A DNA stretch of 64,000 nucleotides. Origin: Alisma plantago-aquatica. Its lineage: Eukaryota; Streptophyta; Magnoliopsida; Alismatales; Alismataceae. The notes beneath the pieces were generated by a model that saw only the letters and a program-made list of their open reading frames with translations, had not been told where the DNA came from and did not search any database. Shown here one piece after another: positions 10,601 through 21,541 of the stretch; position 1 is the stretch's first letter; each line of letters opens with the position of its first letter. The stretch covers positions 545,964,879-546,028,878 of the forward strand of contig OY856413.1 of the NCBI GenBank assembly GCA_963693085.1, in the 5' to 3' direction. The position numbers were made by a program, and so were the translations under genes.

Positions 10601-11478
10601 AGGACCCCTTGGGCTTCATTCCAAGGTTTAGAATTCATTGCAAAATTATATGTGAGGTTCCTATTCTATAGTTGAGTGCTTCCTATAGCCTCCTCTATCT
10701 CTCTAAGCTTAATCACTTGCTACATCCATTAGAGTGAGTAGGAAATATGTAAGAGAGCTAGTCCTACATGTATATCTTGTGAAGCTCTCACTTCCACCAC
10801 CTCCCCATCTCTCATTCCAATCATAAAGATGAAGGTTCTCTCTCTTAGCCAAGAGAGGTGAAGAAGAACAAGGGAAGGAGTCCCTTAGTGAAGATCAAGG
10901 CTGAAGACTTGGAGCAAGAGTGGGTAAGCCCTTGGTGAAGGTAGAAGACTCCTTGCTCAAGTGGGTAAGTCCTTGGTGGAAGCTTCTCCGAGTGAAGGTG
11001 AAGTCAAAGGCGGAAGATCCAAGAAGAGTGGGTAATTCCTACAAGGCTAAAGACTTGTGCAAGAGTAGGTAAGTCCTTGGAAGAAGGCGGAAGACTCCTT
11101 GCAAAGTGGGTAAGTCCTTGGTAAGGTTGAAGACTATTTGCATTGGATAGGTAAGTCCTTTGTTTGGTAATGTATTGTAAGTCTTATGAATGAATATAAG
11201 AATGCAATGGTTAGGAAATCCTAGAGGTTGACCTCTCTAGGTAAGTGGACTGACATACTTCTATTTTGAAGTGTGGAACCACTCTAAATAGCTTGTCTAC
11301 TTGTGTTTGCTCAATCTCTCTCATCCTTATTATGTATGTTTTAGTTGCACTCAAATTACCTATTTAGCAACCTTATCTTGTGATATATCTTGAAGGTCTA
11401 ATGAATTTTGTTTAAGTGCATTCAGCTCTATTCACCCCCCCTCTAGAGCATCTAATCACCCATCTAGTATCCAACAAT

Positions 11479-11490
11479 TGGTATCTGAGT
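11479..11490 (+). other. Primer binding site of Copia-A
   Basis: TGGTATCTGAGT begins 2 bp after the LTR end. It resembles the tRNA-Met complement TGGTATCAGAGC with two differences. Confidence 0.65.
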
Positions 11491-11527
11491 GGGTGTTCTC
11501 CAAGTATACTTCAACATGTAGGAGAAG

Positions 11528-13405
11528 ATGGGTGACTACCAAGGAGGGAGATACTCGATCAGCCTTCCAATGTTTGATGGGAGCAACTTCCTCTATTGAA
11601 GAAGAAGGCTTCAATTCTACATCCAAGGATAAAGTATTGAGATGTGGCAAATGGTGAACAGCCCATACATACTACCAAAGACAAAGATTGAAGAATGGGA
11701 TGAAGCCTTGAAGAAAGCAACCTTGAAAGCCAGAGCCATGCACATCTTATATGCCTCCATGACCCCCACCGATTTCAACTGAATTTCTTCATGTGAAACA
11801 GACTATGAGGTATGGAGAAAGATTTGCATCACTTATGAAGGGACAGATCAAGTGAATGAAAGCAAAGTCTACATGCTCAAAGGGCTGCTTGAGAACTTCA
11901 AGATGGGAAAGGAGGAGAGGATAGCCAACATGTACTCAAGGCTCAACACCATTTTGAATGGTCTTGTTGTTCTAGGACATCCTATGTCTAGTGGAGAGAT
12001 CAACTCAAAGATCCTTAGAACTCTCCCCAAGAGGTGGGAACCCAAGGTGACTTTCATTGAAGAAGCAAGGTCTCTTAGGGATATTCCCATTGAAGAGATC
12101 ATTGGAAATCTACAAGCACATGAAGCTACACTTGACAAGAGGGAGGAAGTAGAAAGGCAAGAGGAGAAAGAACTCAAGAGAATGAAGAAGGTTGAAATCA
12201 AAGCTTAAATCAAGGCTATTGTTGGTCAAGCTTCTCCATCCTCTCAAGTTGAAGAAAATGTCATGTACTCCAAGGGTAAACTCTACAAAGGAAAGTCCTC
12301 CTCCATCTGGTGCTTCACATGTGGAAAGAATGGTCACTACAAGGAAGATTGCCCACAAGGCAAAAAGACCCATCTTCATAAGAGAAGAGAAGAGAAATGG
12401 CACTCAAGCTCAAGTGACTCCTCCAACTCAAGCTCAAGTGAAGATTCAAGTGAAGGATCAAGCTCAAGCTCTAGTGATGAAGGAGAATGCCATTTTGCTC
12501 TTATAGCATCTACAAGTAAGGACTCAAGTGAGGTAAATCTAAACTATTTAGATAAAGAATCTTTGATTGCTATTATTTATGATACTTGTGCTTCTCTTAA
12601 GTCTTCTAAAAGGAAAAGGAAAAAGCTTGCTAGAATTGTTGATAATTTGCATGTAGAATTGTATGATCTTGAACATGCTAATTCTTGCTTGCTTGATGAC
12701 AAAAATGCTTGTCTTAGCCAAGTAGACTCTCTTAAACTTGAAAATGCTAGTTTGCTTGATAAGATTAGATTTCTAGAAGCTCAAACTCTTATGCCTAGTT
12801 CTAATGAAGAGCATACTTTAAATATTAATTCTCTCATGCATGAAATTGATGTTCTTAAATCTGAAAACAAGGGCAAAGATTTTGTTTTGCAAGAATTAGA
12901 AATAGAAAATGCCTCCTTGCTAGCTAAAATCAATGTGCATGAATCTTGTTCTAGTTCTACTAATAGAGAGAATGATGTTGTTGCTCTTCATATTGATAGA
13001 GATTATTATTTAATTAAAGGTCTTTGCTTAGAAAATGATATTTTGCATGTTAGAGATAATATCAATCATTTGTCTTGTACTATTGCTTCTCTTAAGCATG
13101 ATAATGACAGTTTGAGATCCTCTTTGCAAAGACTCTTAGTTGGTAAGAAGAGCCTTAATGAAATCCTACACCATACTACTAAACAAATTGTTAGACATGG
13201 TTTAGGATATGATAGTAGTCAAAGGAACAAAAAAGGTAAAGGACCTCCAATCTTCCATGGAGAATCCTCTAGTTCCAAGACTATGGGCACATGCAACTAT
13301 TGCAATGAAATTGGTCATTATTCTACTTGTTGTCCTTTTAGGAAAGAACCCAAGAGCAATAGGAATTGGGTTGCTAAACTAACCCCTCCGGACCCAAAAA
13401 TATGA
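11528..13405 (+). pseudogene. Copia-A Gag (Sirevirus-like), broken by four stops
   Basis: One frame of 626 codons runs from ATG 11528 to 13405, interrupted by TGA at 11597-11599, TAA at 11630-11632, a TGA after DFN near 11780 and TAA at 12206-12208. There is no frameshift. The first part (PMFDGSNF, YEGTDQVNESKVYML, RISEGxI-like SSGEINSKILRTLPKRW, EEIIGNLQAHE) is the UBN2-type Gag of copia elements. Then come a zinc knuckle CFTCGKNGHYKEDC (12311-12352), a Ser/Asp/Glu-rich stretch, a roughly 200-residue leucine-rich coiled coil, and a second zinc knuckle CNYCNEIGHYSTCC (13292-13333). The C-terminal 380 codons are open, so decay has fallen mainly on the front. Gag would form the particle and bind RNA. 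Confidence 0.9.
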
Positions 13406-15337
13406 TTGGGGACCATTTCATCTTTCTTCTTGTAGGTACTTGTAAATGGGTTGACTTGAGCTATTGAATTGCAAATTGACTTGTCAATCCACATGAAAGA
13501 AGAAATGTGAGATGTGTAGAGGGTGACAACAAATGGAAAAAGGAATGATAAGAACAAAGGTAATGTTTTTTCTTGCTTATAACCAATCCTAACTTGTTTT
13601 GTCAAGATGGTGTGCACTATACATATGGGTTTTGAGTCAAAAGTGGTATTTTGTGATTCTCTTCACACTCTTGCTAAAAAATTGTTTCTAATGCTTCTAT
13701 AGTTCATTACCAACTTGCTTAGACATGTTTGGACATGGTTTGTAATTTTAGCATGCCTTTAAATATGTTTTTATGAAATATATGTGCCTTTTGACAGCTG
13801 CTCTATCAGTCGAGTTTGCCCTGCTTGAAACTCGACCGATAGGCACCAATGGGTGTTTCCAGCAGTAGTCATCGATCGAGTTGTCAATGCACATAACCCG
13901 ACCGATAACACTATGCACAAAATATACATTTGGCTTATTGACTGAGAATTTCCCTCTCAACTAGATTTTCTCAACCAATAGCCTTATTCTTTGGCACTCC
14001 TTTGGTACCTTTATATATGCATATTGCCATGTTCTAAATTGCCTATCTTGCTTACAAATCTATCTCTCTAATTTCTCTAAATTGGTATATCTATATGTTG
14101 AAATTACTTGTTTTGAGTTGTTTTGCAGGTTTTGATGATGATCTCTTTGGATCTCTTGGTTGTGTCTTAAATTACTTCCGTTGTGCTCTAACTTGCTACA
14201 TCTATCTAGGTGTATATCTTGTGTTGATACAACCTTGAAGTTCTTAGGGGTAATCATCTTTTGGTAATGATGCATACTTGTTAGTGAGTTATATCTATTC
14301 ATGCTTCTAAAATTGTTTTATCTTTGTTTGGATATATCTCTACATCTACTCATAGCTTATTTTATCTTGTGTATCCTTTGGTATCTCTTGCTATGATCTA
14401 GATCCTACTAGTAGTCCTAACTTGTGATATCATCTACTAGTAGTTCATATACATGTAGTTCTAGCCTTGTTTATTATTGGCATCTTTGCTCATCTATATG
14501 ATATGCTTGTATCTTGTCTCATACATTCTCAAGATTGTTCCTTGAATTTCATATCTACTATCTTGAGTTGCTTGCATAACATTGTGATGCAGGGCATAAA
14601 GAGCTACATTGTATGTAGAAATTGGAGTATTTTTTATTTTTATGCAGCTTTTGCTCCAGTTTTAGTTTTTGCTGCAAGACTAGTGTTTTTCATGCAGAAA
14701 CGACCTTCTGAGCAAAACTCATAGATTTGCAATGAGCTCTGATGGTTCTTGGTCAAATTTCATCATCTTGAGGGTCAAAATTATGTTTTATTATTTTTTC
14801 TGTAGCACTTTATCTTACATTTTGGGTTGTTCAAGTATATGCTTTAACTTGCTTTTCTTTCTATGCTTGGACAAGCCCCTATCTGTGCTCTTATACTCTC
14901 CTTATATATATTTGTGTTATATCCTTTCTCTTTAACAAGTGATGTTTCTTTTTTTTTCTTCATAACCCCATTTTTTTGAAATGATAAAGGGGGGGGGGGG
15001 GAAGGTATGTCTTCTTTTAAAAGAGGAAGAAGGCATGTCTTACATGAAGAGGAGAAGTATGTCCATGTAAAGGGGAGAAGGTAAATGGGAGAAGACATAT
15101 CTGTCTAGAACATATATGAGTAGAAGACATAGTATTCTATAAATGTTGTGAAAGCTAACCATACAAGAGAAATAGCATCAATTGAGGGGGAGTATGAGAA
15201 CTCCATGCACATCAATTGAGGGGAAGCATATGAGCTCAATCCTATTGAAACCCCTAGGTTTCTCCAAAGGTATGACTTTACTTAAAAGCTTTCAATACAT
15301 TTATGGAATGGTTTGTCATCTTCAAAAAGGGGGAGAT
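13406..15337 (+). other. Copia-A interior downstream of gag: no pol, non-coding
   Basis: In 1.9 kb I find no protease, integrase, RT or RNase H motif in any frame. The short open frames are chance. The region holds two more CGGTCGAG hairpins (about 13806-13908) and, near its end, a series of purine tracts. A normal copia pol needs about 3 kb, so pol was lost as a block and not just mutated. Confidence 0.85.
14986..15337 (+). other. Multiplied polypurine tracts before the Copia-A 3' LTR
   Basis: AAA followed by 13 G at 14986-15001, AAAGGGGAGAAGG at 15069-15081, TTGAGGGGGAG at 15182-15192, TTGAGGGGAAG at 15216-15226, and the terminal AAAAAGGGGGAGAT at 15324-15337 directly before the LTR. Repeated polypurine tracts are a known hallmark of Sireviruses. 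Confidence 0.75.
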
Positions 15338-16938
15338 TGTTGACTCAAGGTCAATTAGGTAAATGTTGACTCGCGTATAAATTGACTAAACCCATGTTTT
15401 GATGATGACTAACCATTCCACATATTGGTTTCTAATGTCTCTACTTGAGTGATTTCAGATTAGGTATAGACACACTCCAAATGCCCTAACTTGCGCATAT
15501 CAAATTGGAGAAAAGACAAGTCAAAGTCAATACAAGTGCACATTTTTTTAATATGATGTAAATCCATTAGAATCATGTTGTAAATCACTTGTAATGATTG
15601 TATGACTTGTAATTAAGCTTAGAAAAAATTAGGAGCACTTAGATCGAATGTTAGATCACTTTAGATGCAACTTTGAAAATTGATTACATACACTTTGTCG
15701 ATCGAGTTTCCCAGCCTGAAAACTCGACCGATCATCCTTGATCAATTTTCTGGAGATTGCATCGGTCGAGTTTTGTTTACACATAACTCGAACAATCAAG
15801 TAACTGACCATTTCGATTCTTAATGGTCGGTCGAGTTTTGTAGGACAAACTCGACCGATCATTTGAGTATCGGCCTTGTCGTTTACTTGATCGGTCGAGT
15901 TATCCTTATAGAAACTCGACTGATTGCACTGTACGGAAAAGTGCAGAAAAGTGTTTCTAGCTGTTGTGGAGTTGCAATAAGTGAAAATATATATGTTGCA
16001 AGCCATAAAACGGCTAGTTTTCATTCTCAAGTATTCCCAAAGGCTAAGAGGCATCCTCAGCTATAAATAGGACCCCTTGGGCTTCATTCTAAGGTTGAAC
16101 ATTCATTGCAAAACTCTATGTGAGGTTCATATTCTATAGTTGAGTGCTTCCTACAGCCTCCTCTCTCTCTCTAAGCTTAATCACTTGCTACATCCATTAG
16201 AGTGAGTAGGAAATCTATAAAAGAGCTAGTCCTACATGTATATCTTGTGAAGCTCTCACTTCCACCACCTCCCCATCTCTCATTCCAATCATGAAGATAA
16301 AGGTTCTCTCTCTTAGCCAAGAGAGGTGAAGAAGAACAAGGGAAGGAGTCCCTTGGGCTGAAGATTTGGAGCAAGAGTGTTTAAGCCCTTGGTGAAGGTA
16401 AAAGACTCCTTGCTCAAGTGGGTAAGTCCTTGGTGGAAGCTTCTCCGAGTGAAGGTGAAGTCAAAGGCGGAAGATCCAAGAAGAGTGGGTAATTCCTACA
16501 AGGCTGAAGACTTGTGCAAGAGTAGGTAAGTCCTTGGAAGAAGGCAGAAGACTCCTTACAAAGTGGGTAAGTCCTTGGTAAGGTTGAAGACTCTTTGCAT
16601 TGGATAGGTAAGTCCTTTGTTTGGTCATGTATTGTAAGTCTTATGAATGAATATAAGAATGCAATGGTTAGCAAATCCTAGAGGTTGACCTCTCTAGGTA
16701 AGTGGACTGACATACTTCTAGTTTGAAGTGTGGAACCACTCTAAATAGCTTGTCTACTTGTGTTTTCTCAATCTCTCTCATCCTTTCTATGCATGTTTTA
16801 GTTGCACTCAAATCACCTATTTAGCAACCTTATCTTGTGATATATCTTGAAGGTCTAATGAATTTTGTTTAAATGCATTCAGCTCTATTCACCCCCCCCC
16901 CCCTCTAGAGCATCTAATCACCCATCTAGGATCCAACA
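15338..16938 (+). repeat. Copia-A 3' LTR
   Basis: Begins TGTTGACTCAAGG after the polypurine tract and ends GGATCCAACA. It repeats the 5' LTR with a small percentage of differences and a 28-30 bp deletion near 16346 (relative to about 10882-10910). It carries its own hairpin array (15699-15923) and TATA box (16063-16069). Confidence 0.95.
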
Positions 16939-19648
16939 AGCTTCACAGCACATCAAACATCAGGGTTTCTCATGAAACCATCCTTAGTCAGGGTTTCACA
17001 TAAATTTCACCCTACAAAAGGATTTACATTCAATAATCCACAATTAGGGTTTACTATTCATCCCAATTAGGGTTTCAGGTTCCATTACCCATAGCTAGGG
17101 TTTACTATTCATCCCAATTAGGGTTTTGGGTCACATTACTCTTAATTTGATCTACACACATCATTATCCTGAATTAGGGTTACATTCATACCTTGGATTA
17201 GGATTTCAATTATACTTGCCCTGGATTAGGGTTAAGGTTCAATGACCTTGTCAATTAGGGTTTATGTTCATGATTAAGGTTTCATGATCTCTTTACTTAT
17301 GGATCATACCCTTAATCACCACATGATTCATACTCATGTATCAACTACATGCTATCATTCCTCTCAACTTGATTAGGTCATATCAACCCTTATCCAAGTT
17401 CATACAACTATGAATGACATAGTGTACCATGTCATTGCTCTTATAAGCAATTAGCATTCATCCCTTAATTGACACTAATCACTTAGGTACTATTAGGGTT
17501 TTAACCTTTGTACCTTTATTGATTAACATTACTAACCATCATTGGATTATTGGAACTATCATTACCTTCAATATCCAAGTAATTGAACCACCATCAACCT
17601 CCATGCGGTTTTGAAGTTTCATCACCAAACGGTTTTGAAACAGTTTGCCACCAAATGGTTTTGAAACCGTTTGACTCCAAACAGTTTTGAAACTATTTGG
17701 CCCCAAATGGTTTCAAGACTGTTTGGTCTCAAACGGTCTCAAGACCGTTTGGGCCAAATCAGTCCCAAAACCACAAGGGCTCACTAGGTCATTTATCAAT
17801 CAAATTGATTTCCTATTGCACCATTGAATTGACTATTGGTTATTCAATTGAAGTATTCATCAATCTAAACCATTAGATCATCATCCATGGGTCAAGGATC
17901 AACCACTAACCCACCAAACGGTTTTGAAACCGTTTGGTCCCAAATAATTTCAAGACCGTTTGGGCTCAAACGGTCTCAAGACCGTTTAACCCAAAATGTC
18001 TTGAAATCGTTAGGGCCAATCAAGGATTCTTCAATCAACTGGATTAGGGTTTCCACTTGAAGGATTGTGCACACATTGAATTAATCAATTGAGTCCATTG
18101 GATCATCATCCAACCTGTAATTAAGTTCAGACCTCAAACGGTCAACTATACCAAACGGTCAAACCCTTCATGCGGTTTGGAGTCTAAGACACCAAACGAT
18201 TTTCAAACCGTTTGGTCTCAAACGGTTTAGTGAAACCGTTTGGACCAAATGTCCAACACCGTTTTCTCTTTATCTTTGATTAAGGTGTGTGCTTATGAAT
18301 AGGTTATCATCTTCAACCTTTAGACTCACGAAACTACTGCCATTTTCCATGGCAACTCCATTAATCAAGCAAGGCTATTGCAATAATAACAATTAACTCA
18401 ATTACATGAAGAAATCGAATTCAATGACAAGGATTAAGGGTTTAAGTTATATAACCCACCTTCAAATATGATCCCAAGATCCAAGATTCATGGATCCAAT
18501 GGTGATTGAATCTCTACCAACCTCCCAAGGTCGTTTCTCAAGCTTTTGGGGTGAAAAGATCGGCTAGGGTTGAAGATGGAGTGAAGAAATGAAGGAATCA
18601 TACATTGTTTTATGATTTTCACCATGAAATCAAGAAGAAAGAAGGTCAAAGACTTATCAACAGGTTGGGAGCGTCCTTCCTGCTGTTCCTATCTCTCTTG
18701 GTCGGTTTTGCAAGCAAGGAGAAGAAAGGAATCTGAAAAGATCCTTAGGTGGGTTGGAAAAGGCTCTTTTATAAGAAAATTGATGAAAGAGAAAATGTTT
18801 CATAAAAAATCAATTAATTCCAAAAATGTTGCCACCACTTCCTACTTGGTTTTCTTGTATGCAAAGGCAACTCAAACCCACCTATCTCCCTTCCATTATC
18901 CATGGATTAAGGGAAAAGAAAATAAGCACCTTAATCCCTTATAATATTAATATATATTTTTGAGTGGAAATTCTTTTCCTTATAATAAGGTGAGTGGAAT
19001 TTCACCTCCTTAGTATATTTTCGGTCCTTGCAAAGCTAAAGAACGTCCACACACATCTGAATTCCACCATTTTAATTTTTGTTGAAGGCCCTTCAATTAT
19101 TTTATTTATTCTTGCATTAATGTTTCCATTATGCATATATCTTGATTATTTTAATATCAATATTCTCTCTCCTTCAACTTAAATCAAATGAGGTGCCCCT
19201 CTCATTTTTTTTTATCTACATGATGCCAAGAAACATTAGGGACCTTATTGAAGTGGTAAATTACATATTGCACCCTAGGTTTTGGGCAAATTGCACATTA
19301 CACCAAAACTAGGTTTTCATGCACAAACATTGCTTTGTCGGCTCTTTCTTGGAATTCAGGCTATCACAAGCCATACCTCTGCATCATCTTCACTATCATG
19401 ATTCTTTAACACATGAGTAACATATTATTATGCACAATTTGCAAATAGACCCCTCAACTTGGGTAATTTGCAATTTAGTCCAAAATAGGCAAAATATTGA
19501 TTTCAACAATACTCAAAAAGGACTAAAATTGTAATATATGTTCCTCTTGATCCTTAATTACTTTTCAAAAGATAAGAGCATGCATATAATCACTTTTATT
19601 AAGAAAAACACATAGGGTTAATTCATAACCCAGGTCAGGGATGTTACA

Positions 19649-20010
<362 letters not shown>

Positions 20011-20011
<1 letters not shown>

Positions 20012-21499
20012 GGTGTTATGAGATATTCAAGATGATTCAAGTATGTTTGATGACACAAGGTGAGTTGATGGTCACCCTAGCTAATCCAACACCATGTTTG
20101 ACATATATGATTGGTGGATGTGCTAGACATAGTAATGGGTTGACTTGCTTGCTTGTGCTAGCCTTATATATTATGAGATATGATATGTGTTATATGGTTT
20201 GAGACCAATACGGGCCTCAATCTCTTACAAAGGAGGACGCCTAGCATGGGACATACGAAAAGGGTGACCTCTTGATATGAGTCAACTCGCCATAGGAGAA
20301 GGTTAGAGTACCTAAACTCCAAAATATGTGAAATGTTTAAAATATGCACAATGAAATACATGAAGACGAGTCCCTATCTAGAATACTTCTAAGTATATGA
20401 GTTGAGTCACCTAGTGTCATGTTTCCTTAATAATGTTGAACCCTACATTTCCTATGAAAATATCTAACCCTAGAGATGAAGGTATATGAATATTTGATTG
20501 ATGCTTAATATATAGGTGAGGGAGATGTCCCAAGACTGTAAGATAATGTACATGATGTGTGATATCCATGATGTCTTCATACTCGTGTTAGTGATTGTAT
20601 GTAAAGAAAATCTAGTGGTAGTCGTTGTTTCTTGACAATTGGTAAAAAGAAAAGTTTGTTATGAGTAGATGGTTGTGGTTAGCATGTCTTGTTGGACATA
20701 GTTAGGTCATAGCTTGAGTGGCTAGAGCTTGTATAGCTCATTTCGGATACAAGTGAGATAATTATGAAACATTGATGTCGATGATGATGTCGTTCCTCAG
20801 AAAATGCATGATACATGAAATAATCTCACTTATGTTAAACTTGAATATGTATATAAGTCACTCTCATAAGCTAGACCTAAATGAAACAATCTTGCAAATA
20901 AAATGTAGTTTTGAAATCATGAACTTGATATGATGATGCTTAGATATCTTAGCTTGAATAATCAGGGGTAACATGCCAAATCTCATACCCAAATAAAAAT
21001 GAGTAACTCAATAGGACAATGCTCTTGGGGTCATAGCTCGAATAAACATGATGAATAAATTGTTTAATTTCAGATCCAAAATGAGAAATAATCAGCATAA
21101 TTGGGGATAGTTAGTAGATTTTGGCAGAAAACTAAGACATACATGAATCCTAGTATAATGATGAAATATACACGTTCAATGATGGTCTCATTTGGAAATC
21201 ATGATTGTGAACATGTTTGTTTGAGAATTGATAACATAGATTTTGATAATACACCTTGGTCTCATATGAAGTTACGAGCAAAAGCCCTAATGTGGTAGGG
21301 ATAAAGGTTATGTAACCCTAATGTCTAAAAGATGTCATAATGTGATACAACATGAAGTAAAATGTATATAATGGGGATGGTTTTCACCCTCGATGGTAAC
21401 AAACTAAGCGTGCAACCCATTGCGATGGATGCCTTGAAACCTATGTTTGATAGCCTAAAATACGGTCAATATGAAACCTTGACTTTTGACTACGATCTT
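20011..21499. other. Unassigned AT-rich DNA
   Basis: No recognisable coding motif, LTR boundary or RNA gene. Its end runs into a gypsy 3' terminus (21500-21541), so part of it may be the decayed interior of that element. Confidence 0.4.
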
Positions 21500-21541
21500 G
21501 GAAAAATTTTGGGGATGAAATTTCTTTTAAGGTGGGAAGGA
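21500..21541 (+). other. 3' terminus and polypurine tract of a third gypsy element (Gypsy-3)
   Basis: The phrase TTGGGGATGAAATTTC followed by TTTTAAGGTGGGAAGGA is the usual end of a plant gypsy polyprotein and purine tract, and TGTGACC follows directly. Confidence 0.6.

Larger units (their letters stand above)
9872..11476 (+). repeat. Copia-A 5' LTR
   Basis: It matches 15338-16938 nearly end to end with TG...CA termini. It contains four CGGTCGAG hairpins (10232-10456), a TATA box (10594-10600) and a purine-rich transcribed part in which GGTAAGTCCTTGG-type phrases recur five or more times (about 10920-11165). Confidence 0.95.
9872..16938 (+). mobile_element. Copia-A: complete Sirevirus-like gag-only LTR retrotransposon
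   Basis: The 7067-bp element begins TGTTGACTC and ends CCAACA, and is flanked by AGCTT on both sides (9867-9871 and 16939-16943). The uninterrupted sequence at 350-372 has a single AGCTT, which confirms the insertion. It carries LTRs of 1605 and 1601 bp, a PBS, a long broken gag frame and a polypurine tract. There is no protease, integrase, RT or RNase H motif in the 3.86-kb interior. It could only have moved by using proteins from a relative. The Gag type, second zinc knuckle, coiled coil and repeated polypurine tracts all fit Sireviruses. Confidence 0.95.
7866..19648 (-). repeat. Gypsy-1 5' LTR, split by Copia-A
   Basis: The boundaries are TG at 7866-7867 and CA at 19647-19648 (minus strand TGTAAC ... 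CCACA). Removing Copia-A and one copy of its target duplication (7072 bp) leaves about 4.7 kb. The part 9507-9871 plus 16939-19648 matches 1-3021. A few scattered substitutions per few hundred bases separate the two LTRs, so the insertion is not recent. Between 7866 and 9506 the LTR has no partner in the window. I see no coding sequence there, only LTR features shared loosely with Gypsy-2 (for example the GAGATATAACTCTC block near 8368). Confidence 0.9.

Noticed and set aside
12110..12403. Minus-strand and alternative-frame open frames overlapping Copia-A gag
   Set aside because: Shadows of the gag frame, which alone shows the Gag core and zinc knuckle.
14986..15001. G13 run as a G-quadruplex regulatory element
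   Set aside because: A single G run is better explained as one of several polypurine tracts before the Copia-A 3' LTR.
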